In this document: positions 38,607-48,597 of the stretch, one piece after another
How positions within the stretch are numbered: the first letter of the stretch is position 1
Layout of the letters: each line of letters begins with the position of its first letter
From: Pectinophora gossypiella
Taxonomy: Eukaryota > Arthropoda > Insecta > Lepidoptera > Gelechiidae
NCBI RefSeq assembly: GCF_024362695.1
Contig: NC_065408.1
Location: 17,171,518 to 17,235,517 of the forward strand
Direction: 5' to 3'
Length of the DNA stretch: 64,000 nucleotides
The notes under the pieces: model-generated
Databases searched by the model: none
Told to the model about the DNA's origin: nothing
The model's input: only the letters and a program-made list of their open reading frames with translations
Made by a program: the position numbers and the translations under genes

Positions 38607-40086
38607 ATGCCGAAAAGAAAAAGTACTAAATCCCCCGATTTGGATTGTATTTACAAAAAAATTAAACTACTAGAAAAACAAGTTCGTGAACATCGTAGTA
38701 CCAGTAAACGGCGACATCGGGTCATCGAGTCTTCATCATCATCATCGTCGAGGGAATCTTCACCTGAACGAGTTCAAGAAATACAAGGTAACGACGTAAT
38801 AAGTAAAATTGCATTAAACGGACAGGGAAGCCTGCGAGGCTATCTCGCCACGTTTTTTAATATCGGTTCGAGTTTTATTCTGTGTGAGTTCTACCTTACC
38901 GATAAAATACAAGGAATTTACTTGTAATTTTGCAATACCCACTTATTACATCAACCGGGTTGTGGTTAATTCTTTGCGAATTCTACTTCACCGAACAGAG
39001 CTATAAAGTCGGCTTGCGTCTTATTCTCTGGGAATATTATCTTGCCGCCTACGCTCCAAGTCACCACAAATACCTAACTACTCCCTACTCCTTTCAGGAG
39101 AGCTCTCGTCGTCAGACGATCAGGCCGAGATGACTAATAATGACCTTCGGAATATCCTCGACGCCGCCTGGGTCGGCTGCAACCCCCCGGACAGGGAGGT
39201 TCCTACTGCTGCAGCGTTGCCGGACACCGCCACCGGTACCGCCGGCGCCGCCTTGAGCTGCGAGCAGCCGCCCGCCGCGGCACACGAGGAAACCACCTCG
39301 GCTACTCAAGCTGAGCCTCTTGATCTTATGGACTGTCTGGATAGCGCCACAATGGAAATCCTAGGCGAAGATCCCACAGCCAAAATTGAATATGGTCCTT
39401 CAATCCACAAAGAAATCGCAAATCGATTAGAACATTTCGCCGTCTCAGGTATAGACAGAGAGCTTCGTAAAGAATTGAATAAGAAGTACCTGACCCCGGA
39501 CAATTGTGTCCGGACGGGAGCACCCATGCTTAACGACGAAATTCGAGCTGCCTTGCCGGAGAGTGTCATCAAAAGAGACAAAATACTCCAAGCTAAGCAA
39601 CAACAACTTGCAACGATAATATCGTGTTTATCTAGCACCATCACTGAACAAATAAATCAAAAAGAAAAAAATCACGACCTTCTTCAGAAATTGATGGATA
39701 TGGGACGTCTTCTATGCGATGTGCAACACGCAGAGTCAATAGCTAGACGAAACTTCGCCATATATTCCGTTAAAAAGGAAATGAAGGACCACTTGGCACA
39801 TACCAGCATAGACAAATATTTGTTCGGCGAAAATCTTTCAGAAGCATTAAAAGCTGCAAAAGCAGTCAATAAATCCGGTTCAGACCTTAAAATTCCAACT
39901 AAAACTCCCAAGAAAAACCAACCTCAAGCGTCAAAGCCGCAGACGTCAAAAAACTGGAAACAGCCGGCGCAAAGTCGCCGGCAGCAAACGCAGCAGAGGA
40001 GCCGAGAGACGACCTCTCAGCGCGGGCAGCACACCGCCTCGTCGAAGAGATCGCCGCCTCCGTCGAAGACGACCCGCCGCCGGTAG
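38607..40086 (+). CDS. gag: DIRS ORF1 (gag-like), two exons
   Basis: I join exon 1 (38607-38787) to exon 2 (39098-40086). The split codon then reads GGA, and the frame continues without a stop from ERVQEIQ into ELSSSDDQAEMTNNDLRNIL. The product is about 390 aa. The N-terminus is basic (MPKRKSTKS), has a coiled-coil-like LLEKQVREH stretch and a Ser-rich run, as DIRS ORF1 proteins do. The middle is helical (residues around IHKEIANRLEHFAVSGIDRE). The C-terminus is Gln/Arg/Ser-rich and basic. It presumably packages the RNA. Without splicing, exon 1 would stop at 38925 after 106 codons, and exon 2 could start only at ATG 39130. Splicing is inferred from the sites and the frame, not shown. Confidence 0.75.
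38788..39097 (+). other. candidate intron in DIRS gag (310 bp)
   Basis: The donor is CAAG|GTAACG and the acceptor is CTACTCCCTACTCCTTTCAG. Removal restores one gag frame. Inside are three degenerate repeats about 60 bp apart whose translations (in different frames) are alike: FILCEFYLT, LILCEFYFTE and LILWEYYLA. Confidence 0.65.
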
Positions 40087-41987
40087 ACACGGTAAGATAC
40101 GCCGGTCAACTAGCTCTATTTTCTAAACAATGGGCTCGTATTACAAACGACCGAACAATCATTGATTGGATAAATGGATACAAAATAAGGTTTTCAAAAC
40201 CAGTTGTCCAAAACCATGTACCTGATCCACCTACGTATAATAAATCTGAAATACAACATTTCGAGATCGCCATACGCGATTTACTTAATATTGGCGCTAT
40301 TTCTGAATGTGAAGCGCACGAAGACCAGTTTTTATCTGGTATATTTTTGCGGCCTAAACCCAATGGCAAGTTTCGGTTCATATTGAACTTAAAAAATCTG
40401 AACAAATTTATTGAAACAGATCACTTCAAGCTTGAAGATCTCCGCACAGCGATCAAACTATTAACTAGAGATTGCTTCATGTGTACAATGGATTTAAAAG
40501 ACGCCTACTTTTTAGTTAAAATACATGAAGATTCGAAAAAATACTTAAGGTTCCGTTGGGCTGGGAAGATTTTTGAATTTAATGTCTTGCCATTCGGTTT
40601 AAACACCGCGCCGTATGTCTTCACTAAAATTATGAAGCCAGTGTCCAAATTATTGCGACTTTGCGGCTATTTGTCCACAATTTATCTTGATGACTTATTT
40701 TTACTAGGCCAGTCCTATGATGAATGTCTTGACAACATAACCACTTCAGAGAAGTTATTATTAGCACTGGGTTTTAAAATAAATCTTGAGAAAAGCATTT
40801 TAACCCCTGCCACGACATGTAAGTTTCTAGGCTACATAATTAATTCTCATTCCATGACTATCAGCTTACCAGCGGACAAGCAGATGAACATAACAAAGGA
40901 GGTTGAGGAGTTTACACGTATCAGACGTTGCAAGATTAGGCGCTTTGCTCGCCTGCTCGGACTACTGATTTCAGCGTGTCCAGCAGTAGAGTACGGGCTG
41001 CTATACACAAAGGAACTGGAACGGTGCAAGTTCCTCAATCTCAAAGCCGATGACGACTATGAGAGGTTGATGAATATTCCTAGTTCGCTGCTGCCAGACC
41101 TTCAATGGTGGCTGCGAGCATTGGCGAGACCGTCACACAGAATTAGAGACGACTCTTATGCTCTAGAAATCTATTCTGACGCCTCAACGACGGGATGGGG
41201 CGCAGCCTGTAACGGACAGACGGCTAGTGGCCAGTGGTCGCAGGCCGAACGACAGCAGCACATCAATGTCTTAGAACTCTTGGCTGCTTTCTTCGCGATA
41301 AAAGTTTTTGCCAAAACTTACTCCAATTGCCAAATATTACTACGGATTGACAATTCGACCGCCATCGCATACATCAATCGAATGGGTGGGATTCAGTTTC
41401 CACACCTCACCAATATCAGTAGAAGTATTTGGCAATGGTGCGAGTTTAGAAAAATATTCATATTCGCTTGCTATATAAAATCAAGCGACAATCAAATTGC
41501 AGATGCCGAGTCTAGACGGAATCACCCTGACATCGAATGGGAGCTCTCGGACTCCGCATACAACACCATTGTTGAAAGGTTCGGTGAACCCAATATTGAC
41601 CTATTTGCCAGCAGGTTAAATAAGAAATGTAATACATACGTGTCGTGGCATAGGGATCCCGATGCATACACAGTCAATGCATTCACCATAACGTGGACAA
41701 GTTATTTTTTCTATGCCTTTCCTCCCTTCGCTATTATTTTGAAAACTCTTAGAAAAATAATACTGGACAAAGCGACAGGTATCGTGGTTGTGCCCGCTTG
41801 GCCGACACAACCATGGTATCCTGTCTTTAGGAAACTATTAATATCAGACTGCGTAACCTTCGCCCCCAATGACCATGCGTTAATTTCTCATTCCAGCCAC
41901 GAGAACATCCATCGCAACCTTACCCTGGTGGCAGGGATATTATCAGGGCAGCGCTGCTGCAACGAAAGGTTCCGCAATCTTCAATAG
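39873..41987 (+). CDS. DIRS ORF2: reverse transcriptase, RNase H, methyltransferase-like domain
   Basis: The frame is open from 39873 and overlaps ORF1 by about 210 nt in the -1 frame. The first in-frame ATG is 40347, already inside the RT, so translation must come from ORF1 by frameshift or from a non-AUG start. The upstream part reads VRYAGQLALFSKQWARI and DWINGYKI, usual before DIRS RT domains. Counting from 40347: RT with MDLKDAY (48-54), LPFGLNTAP (81-89) and YLDD (113-116); RNase H with YSDAS (Asp278), Glu310, RIDNS (Asp334) and ADAESR (Asp386); then about 416-500 the DIRS-specific domain IDLFASRLNKK, YVSWHRDPDA, FYAFPPFA and VVPAWPTQPWYP. That domain is related to Dam-type methyltransferases, but its motif reads FPPF, not the usual D/N-PP-Y/F. 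Intact. Confidence 0.88.
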
Positions 41988-42898
41988 AAATAATGTTGGC
42001 CTCTATTTCGCGTACGTCATTTAAACAGTACGATACTTATTTTAGGAAATGGTACGATTATTGTACTCAGAATTGTATTAATGTGTACGAGGCGCCACTT
42101 CCTAAAATTATTGAGTTTTTGACAACAATTTTTCACAGCGGCGCACAGTACGGTTCGTTAAATAGCTGTAGATCAGCTTTAGCATTAATATTAGGTTGTG
42201 CAATCGCGGAAGATGACCGCGTTAAAAGATTTTTTAAAGGAGCATTTAGGCTCCGGCCACCGGCGCCAAAATATGACGTTACTTGGGACTGTAATCAAGT
42301 CCTTACAATGCTAGCCTCCTGGTACGCTAACGAAGAACTTCCGCTAGAAAAACTTTCTAGGAAGTGTTGTACCTTACTTGCCCTTGTTACAGCACATAGA
42401 GTGCAAACTTTATCCATGATTGACATAAAGAATATCGAAATCTTACCCACGCAAATTAGAATTAAAATTCCAGAATTAATAAAAACTTCCCGGATTGGAA
42501 CCAAGCAACCAGTTTTGCATTTACCCTTCTTTCAGGAAAAAATTGAGATTTGCCCCGCAAACACTATAATTTCTTACTTGAATAAAACATCACCCATACG
42601 TAAATCTAGTAGACTTTTTGTAAGCTTCAAAAAGCCCCATAAAGCAGTAACAACTCAAACATTGAGTCGGTGGATTAAGACCACACTCAAAGATGCAGGA
42701 ATTGACGTCTCTATCTTCACAGCTCATAGCACCCGCCACGCCTCAACGTCCCGCGCTCTACAACAAGGGGTAAGCGTTGACCAGATACGACAGACTGCTG
42801 GCTGGAGTAACAACTCCGCCACGTTCGCAAGGTTTTACAACCGGCACATTGTGAGCACGGACGATGGGGCGCTGGCGAGGGCTATTGTTAATCTATGA
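41873..42898 (+). CDS. DIRS ORF3: tyrosine recombinase
   Basis: The frame is open from 41873, overlapping ORF2 by 115 nt, again in the -1 frame. The first ATG is 41993, but the conserved RAALLQRKVPQSSIEIM lies before it, so the true protein probably begins upstream by frameshifting. Counting from 41993 (301 aa): the N-terminal SAM-like core-binding domain starts SFKQYDTYFRKWYDYC (9-24). The catalytic domain has Arg136 (AHRVQTLS), the HxxR box His245-Arg248 (AHSTRHAS), GWSNN with Trp271 in the second His/Trp position, and the nucleophile Tyr282 (ARFYNRH). It integrates the circular DNA copy and replaces the DDE integrase of LTR elements. All four key residues are present, and the length is normal. 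Confidence 0.9.
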   Translation, partial: PCVNFSFQPREHPSQPYPGGRDIIRAALLQRKVPQSSIEIMLASISRTSFKQYDTYFRKWYDYCTQNCINVYEAPLPKIIEFLTTIFHSGAQYGSLNSCRSALALILGCAIAEDDRVKRFFKGAFRLRPPAPKYDVTWDCNQVLTMLASWYANEELPLEKLSRKCCTLLALVTAHRVQTLSMIDIKNIEILPTQIRIKIPELIKTSRIGTKQPVLHLPFFQEKIEICPANTIISYLNKTSPIRKSSRLFVSFKKPHKAVTTQTLSRWIKTTLKDAGIDVSIFTAHSTRHASTSRALQQGVSVDQIRQTAGWSNNSATFARFYNRHIVSTDDGALARAIVNL

Positions 42899-43096
42899 AA
42901 CTTTTTTTTTCATAATGTCATCATTTAATAACGAATTGCATAATTATATAGGAAAATTCTTGTACTTGTAAACGTATAAGTTGCTAAGTAATTGCCGAAA
43001 TAAACAATAAGTTGATTCAGATACAAAAAAGGTTTATTTTATTAAACTTATTTTCTTAACAACAAAATGTGATGTTCCCAAAACACTCTCAAGGTC
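42899..43096 (+). terminator. 3' UTR of the DIRS ORFs with poly(A) signal
   Basis: AATAAA at about 43001 in CCGAAATAAACAATAAG lies between the recombinase stop and the internal complementary region. It is a candidate end for the element RNA. Confidence 0.45.
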
Positions 43097-43236
43097 TACA
43101 TGTGTGAATATTCTTACTTTATCCTAGGTACCAATCTCGAGGACGAAGCATGAAGTATAATTAATGATTAAACGAACTTACCTAAGTGAAGTTCTATCAC
43201 AATTATACGAATGCTTCGTCCGAAGAGATTGGTACC
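43097..43236 (+). repeat. internal complementary region of the DIRS element
   Basis: 43097-43166 is the reverse complement of the left end and 43161-43236 that of the right end. Both tip variants are kept (CTCGAGGACGAAGC and CGTCCGAAGAGATT). It acts as the template that joins the ends. Confidence 0.9.
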
Positions 43237-43303
43237 ACCCACCCTCCCTGGATACCCAGCCGGAAGGTTTGGAAACATCAAATCTCAGGGAAATCACTCC
43301 AAA

Positions 43304-43502
43304 CGAATGACGACCGCCCGACGCGACGATCGAGCCAGCGGCATGGAGAGAGAAATACCCTCAAACAAATTATAAAAATGTGGAAATGTAAACAACATTC
43401 CACCCTCTCAACTAAGTGCATCAGAGTGGTAGAAACTAGGCGTTACTACATGTGTGAATATTCTTACTTTATCCTAGGTACCAATCTCTTCGGACGAAGC
43501 AT
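43304..43502 (-). repeat. right inverted terminal repeat of the DIRS element
   Basis: The reverse complement of 38270-38467. A further 54 bp (43503-43556) extend the right end beyond the repeat and are copied only in the internal complementary region. Confidence 0.9.
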
Positions 43503-43673
43503 TCGTATAATTGTGATAGAACTTCACTTAGGTAAGTTCGTTTAATCATTAATTATAACATACCTAATTATTATTAAACTATTACAACTTTCCTTATGAT
43601 AATAATGTACTTAAGAGTATTTGATAATAGCAAAGAGTATTGCTTTCTTTTTTTAATAAAAAATATCTTTCAC

Positions 43674-43803
43674 AGAACAAATTAAAGAGCAGGCGAACAT
43701 TGTGTCTTATAAGGAAGTCAAAGAAACGGCCTTTGATAGTCAAGAACGGGGAATGCTACAACGACAAGACTGTGGATCTCAAATCATGATGATTATGATT
43801 CAA
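43674..43803 (+). pseudogene. LINE ORF2 C-terminal fragment, family Q
   Basis: The frame reads EQIKEQANIVSYKEVKETAF, then RGMLQRQDCGS, matching the copies at 49383 and (inverted) 51183. Confidence 0.6.
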
Positions 43804-44239
43804 ACCTCACTATAATAAAGATATCGAAAAAACATTAACATTGATAATGCGTCTCAACTCCACTAATGTCCTTTATAATGTATCGTCACATTAATTGATA
43901 GCCAATTGATTTACATTCGCGCAATTGATGCAACATGCGGCCATCATTGTATGCACGTGTTAATATAGGACGGTGTAATTGCTGTCAACACTTTCGAGGA
44001 TTGATCGTCTATTAGGGGGTCTGATCAATTTCCCATATGGGCCAAAAATTCCTTAACGACATTGTTCTAAAACTCTTAGACGGCTTATCTTGGTTTGGTT
44101 TTGAGTTATGTATTTGTCTTATCTGTGCCCAGAAAATAGGTAATACTTACTATTAAATTAACTATAGAATCATCATCATCATTTTCAATATGTTAAAGAT
44201 AGGCTTCTTTTAATTGTTTTCTCAATACTTGTTTGATTC
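43804..44239. other. no recognisable feature
   Basis: Nothing supported. Confidence 0.35.
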
Positions 44240-44761
44240 TTTCATTGGATCGAACAAGTATTTGGAACTCCTTACCTGCTTCCATCAGAGTCTTTAACTC
44301 TCTTCAGAGCTTCAAAAACCAGTTGCGAGCTCATTTTAAATCCTTATGTGGATATTCTTAGGATATTACTATTATGTATGATGTATTTTATTTATTTCAA
44401 TACCTGTCTTGTATGTGTGTGTATAGTCTATTATTTATTATTATAGTTTTCTTTAGATTATGGTTAGGTATATTTTTAGTATATGGATTATATTAAATTG
44501 AGTATTTATTAATATATGTACGTATAGTATAGAATATTTATTATATTAACTTTAGTTTTACTTTTAGGTATTTATTTATTTATTTTTTGTTGCACCATCC
44601 CGCATCCAAGTTGTAAATGTTTGTCTCCTTTTGTTGGTTGCCTGGAAGAAATTGCTCTAGAGCAATAAGGCCGCCCAAATTGTACTGTATTCATGTGTTA
44701 TGTCTGATTGTTGAAATTTTAGTTCTGTGCAATAAAGTATATTTGATTTGATTTGATTTGA
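44240..44761 (+). mobile_element. 5'-truncated CR1/Jockey-like LINE
   Basis: The first part encodes SLDRTSIWNSLPASIRVFNS and LQSFKNQLRAHF, then a stop: the C-terminus of a LINE reverse-transcriptase protein. A 3' UTR follows with GGAAGAAATTGCTCTAGAGC and AATAAGGCCGCCC, and the end is (TTTGA)n. Other pieces of the same 3' end are at 15040 and (inverted) 56390. Confidence 0.75.
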
Positions 44762-45640
44762 ACACAGAATCTTCTGAGCGAGATTTTCTATTGGTTAGAA
44801 TCGCCCCGTAAACGGTTTCTATGTGAACGAACATGAAACAACTTGAAAATCATAAACATTTCTGTCTCTGGGACTCTAGTCAGTAATATTATATCTCTCT
44901 GTACGTTAATCTTTCTTTTTTTATCGTGACTTTTCCGAATAAATGAGGAATACTGAGGGCACTCACCCAGTACAAATTAAGTGTACTTACTTACTTACTT
45001 TAAAATTGACTCATTCATATCATCCTTCATACTACTGTTAGAACGTTTAGATTCCGTTGAAGTCCCTGTATGAAAATTAGAATTTAATGCATTTAGAAAC
45101 AATGTTTCTGCCCGCTATATCTTATTACTTGATACCAATACCTACCTGTGTGTTGACGCCCACCGCTAAGCCACCTCTTTGGTAGTTAAGGGAGAATGTC
45201 TTCTTCAAGGTAACTTAATACTAGGCTCATTCTGTCTTTATGTTACGGCCCCTGTTCGGTGTAGGTTGCTTATTGTCTATTTGGGACTTGTTTTCGTTTC
45301 GGCTTTCCTTCGTGGTGGCAACTTTGTGTAGCAAAGTTTTGCATTATTCGGTTTGGAAGTAATGGATTTTGACAAAGAAGGTTTTCTGGAAAATGAGATC
45401 GAGCTTTAGAATAACTAGGAATGTACTGTTGGGAATAATGTTAAGAATAGCGATGTATTATTATTTGATCGATACGTAGGTATAGATGCCTTACATAACG
45501 TGAAGAATTCTGTAAGTATTTTTTTACATTTTACGAAAGCCATCTTGTGATATTTGTATGCTGGACTAGAGGCTAATAAATTTGGTAAACTTTCATCTTC
45601 CCTAGAATTTCGTCAAAAACCTGATTGAGAGAGATTGTAT
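44762..45640. other. no gene; short family D trace
   Basis: About 44935-44985 (ATGAGGAATACTGAGGGCAC, TCACCCAGTACAAATTAAG) is a decayed piece of family D. The rest is unassigned. Confidence 0.35.
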
Positions 45641-46320
45641 CCTTTCTTATATGACGGACTGTTATGTGAACCGGTCACCAGTTTCGTTACCATACGGGTC
45701 TTCTGACGACGTCATATCGAAAATAGCTGCCAGTTGTCGTCTCTATATTTACAGTTTAAATCGAAAAAGTCTGCATGGGACGAGCGTGTTAACCATTACA
45801 TCACCGGGCCCTGAACCTGTCCATGCGATTTTTTTTCGATCAATACTGTCATTACATGTACCTATGCCGTTGACGATCACTTCACAACTCACCACTTTTA
45901 TGAAAAGTTTATTCGTTACTTTTAAAGTCTGATTATTTGTTGCTCTACTCTAATATGTGATAAATTCTTCCGATTTCGTATATTTACTTGTCGCCAAACC
46001 ACCAAACCTAAAGATTCGTTTATTTATTATCCTTATTGTTTGATAAGGCATTTAAATCACATTTCATAATCATCAGTTTGTATGTGACGACCATCCTGAT
46101 AATCCGATCGATGAGAAAGCCAGGACTGGTACCATAAACCATCGGTAATGTGTCGTAGAAATACATAACATCCATCGCTGACGTATTCGAGAAAAAAAAA
46201 ACAACCAGCTTCCTCGGATCCAAAATTGAATCGAACTCGTTTCCAACAACATGAAATCCGATGCGATATCCATTACCACTTCCAAGTACTTGATCACGGA
46301 ATAGGAAATTGAATTAGCTA
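45641..46320. other. unassigned; frameshifted minus-strand frame at 46020-46320
   Basis: On the minus strand, DQVLGSGNGYRIGFHVVGNE leads to DPRKLVVFF. Beyond a run of about ten T the neighbouring frame continues NTSAMDVMYFYDTLPMVYG. This may be a dead gene or element, broken at the homopolymer. I do not recognise the protein. Confidence 0.3.
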
Positions 46321-46495
46321 CAAAAAGAAGTATTGGTAATGTAAATTGACATGCAAATACTTAACTTGTTCAGTCAACAAATAAAAGGCATGAGAAAGGA
46401 AAGTTAAAAGCGCAAAGCGTGTCATGTAAAAAAGGTTTCTGATATACATAAAGAAGGAATTTATCAAGACGTTTAGTTTTGAGTATAGATCATGA

Positions 46496-46662
46496 AGTCT
46501 TCTTCTTCTTTCGTGTGGGTCGCGAGATGATCCACCTCATCAACACTAGTGTTAGGGTTATTATTGAGCCGCCATTGGCCCCTGACATGATTGATGTAAT
46601 GACCACATACTTACTTAAGTAAATAGTAACTGAGACCAACAGGTTAACGTGCGTTCTGGAGG
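46496..46662 (-). mobile_element. SINE family B 3' half
   Basis: TTCTTCTTTCGTGTGGGTCG through ATTGAGCCGCCATTGGCCCC and ACAGGTTAACGTGCG. The head is missing. Confidence 0.65.
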
Positions 46663-46824
46663 ATGTAAAACAATGAAATGATTGGTGACTACTCTGTTGC
46701 AAGTTAAGTCAAACTTAAGATAAAACCCACTACAGGATAAATAATTTCTCTCTAACAAAATAACTTGATCGAATAAATCCATCGACTGTAATTATGAGCG
46801 ACCGCTGGTAACCTGTCAATACAA

Positions 46825-47036
46825 GGTGTTAGTGACATCGTAACGAATACCGAAGGGGATTCTCAATTAACAGGAAGTGAAGTTTTCCGTCGCAAAATTC
46901 ATGTTTTTTTTTCGTTTTCGTTTAATTATTTTCAATTATTTACCTTTGCAATGGAAAACTCCACTTGATATTAAGTAAAAATTATGAGCTGAATCATCCA
47001 CCTAAGTATTCGTAACGATACGATGTCACTTACACC
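46825..47036. mobile_element. MITE family M, complete (212 bp)
   Basis: It starts GGTGTTAGTGACATCGTAAC and ends GATGTCACTTACACC, inverted. Inside are GGAAGTGAAGTTTTCCGTCG and TGGAAAACTCCACTTG. This uninterrupted copy is the reference for the LINE-split copy at 8142-13918 and the half copies at 7288 and 32088. Confidence 0.8.
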
Positions 47037-47072
47037 CCATACACGATCGAGCTAAACGAATCCATAATGGGG

Positions 47073-47145
47073 ATATACCTCCCCTCGATCAATCGGAAGA
47101 AGTATGGAGCATACTCCACCACACTTGTTAACGCCGGTACGTTAA
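47073..47145 (-). mobile_element. SINE family C tail fragment
   Basis: CCTCCCCTCGATCAATCGGA, then TGGAGCATACTCCACCACA. Confidence 0.5.
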
Positions 47146-47934
47146 CGTTAAGCTAAGCTGATAGAAGTTTAGTATAGAGCTAAGGGGTAGCTAGCTAAGG
47201 GGTGGTGACTCCGAAGAGAGCTAAATAAAACCGAACCCGTCGAGTGCTGATCGTACACTGATTTATTGTTTCCACCAATTGAACCCACTGCAACGTATAA
47301 CGTATGACAAAGTGCACGCTATGCTAAATTAAATTAAGTACAATGAATTCTAATTTGTAAAGTAATAAAAAATATGAATGTGCGTGCGTTAGCTCGTACA
47401 ACACTACTCCACTACGGGTCTGAGAACCTTTACGACTTCAATATCAAACATGGCTGCAAATTATCTTCTGGTGAATTTATTTCTGACTCTCTGTAGAAAT
47501 TCTCGTCGCTTGAGCGTCTCCCCTTAGACCACAATAATGCGATTTGTAAGGTTTTAAAAGCAGCACTTTACAATCGCAACGGTACAGAACATTTATCGCA
47601 TTGACTTAGCTGCGTTGCCTTGAATGTAGCTTAGCTTTGTTGTTTCCGAGGATTAGTGAGCAAATTACTGGCTTTACCAAGTATTTATTGCACGTTAAAT
47701 ATGGAAGTTTATTTGGCAATTCTTGCCTCGGAGAGAGATATTTCTATTCATACGTTGTTGTTACTGTTGGAAAGGCCTGGAAAGCCTCCCGTTACCTCTT
47801 TAGCAAAGGTATCTATGCCTTTGTGAAGATTATTGTCCTCTTTTGCATGATGACTTAACTTTGCGGCTGATCTGCCTCTCTATATATGAAATATTTCGCT
47901 TCTACCGTTAGTTTTTCTTATATACATACGTACG
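47146..47934. other. no recognisable feature
   Basis: Tandem AGCTAAGGGGTAGCTAGCTA near 47178. I considered a solo LTR around 47170-47400 but see no terminal repeats. No gene. Confidence 0.35.
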
Positions 47935-48213
47935 TTACACATGCTTGCATGCGCTGGGAGAAAAAACATAGAACACGGTCAGCTGCTTGTTTTTTCGGGC
48001 ATGTCGTAAAATCAGTCGGACTTCGGGTGTCGGAAAAAGTAAGATGATTCCGTGCTTCGGAGGGCACGTTAAGCCGTTGGTCCCGGCTATTAGCCGTAAA
48101 GACACCTCCACCAACCCGCAGTGGAGCAGCGTGGTAGAGTATGCTCCATTCCCCCTCCGGTTAATTGAGGGGCCTGGCCTGTGCCCAGCAGTGGGACGTA
48201 TATAAGCAGTTTA

Positions 48214-48597
48214 TTATTATTATTTATTATTTATTTATTTATAAAGGTACATACAACATTACAGTGTAATCCAATGCGCTGTATGACGAGAAAAAAAGAC
48301 AATATAAAAACTAATATAACACAAAATAAACAATGAATGAAAAAAAAAACAAAAAGAAAAATAAGACTATGAACATGAAAAACAATAAAAAATAAAAAAT
48401 TACAATTTCAAAATTAAAAGGTAAACTATCACACAAAAAAAAAAAAATAATATACTTATGTAACCAATATAATAATATGTGTATGTATGTATGTATATGT
48501 GTATGTGTGTGTATGTATGTATGTATGTGTGTATGTGTATGTATGTATGTATGTGTGTAATAGTATATATGTGTATGTGTGTATGTATGTGTGTGTT
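48214..48597 (-). mobile_element. LINE tail with (TATG)n inserted in SINE C
   Basis: The 20-bp stretch GGACGTATATAAGCAGTTTA (48194-48213) recurs at 48598-48617 with one change, so it is a target duplication. The insert begins TTATTATTATTATTTATTAT (an inverted tail) and ends in the TATG/TGTG microsatellite. Confidence 0.75.
48478..48597. repeat. TATG/TGTG microsatellite
   Basis: Interrupted GTATGTATGTATGTGTGTAT-type repeats over about 120 bp. A long open frame on the minus strand here is only a product of the repeat. Confidence 0.9.

Larger units (their letters stand above)
38259..43556 (+). mobile_element. complete DIRS-like tyrosine-recombinase retrotransposon
   Basis: About 5.3 kb. It has inverted terminal repeats (38270-38467 and 43304-43502), an internal complementary region (43097-43236), a gag-like gene, an RT/RNase H/methyltransferase-like ORF and a tyrosine recombinase. 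The internal region contains the reverse complement of the left end (from AATTATACTTC inward) joined to that of the right end (through AATTAT), meeting at the shared AATTAT. This is the DIRS-1 design, in which the internal region templates repair of the ends to make a circle that the recombinase integrates. No target duplication is expected, and none is seen. All three ORFs are open and the ends are intact, so the copy looks young. Confidence 0.93.

Noticed and set aside
38930..39133. 67-aa gene upstream of DIRS gag exon 2
   Set aside because: It lies inside the candidate intron and is built from the internal 60-bp repeats.
47170..47400. solo LTR
   Set aside because: There is a TATA- and poly(A)-like composition, but no TG...CA ends and no flanking duplication.
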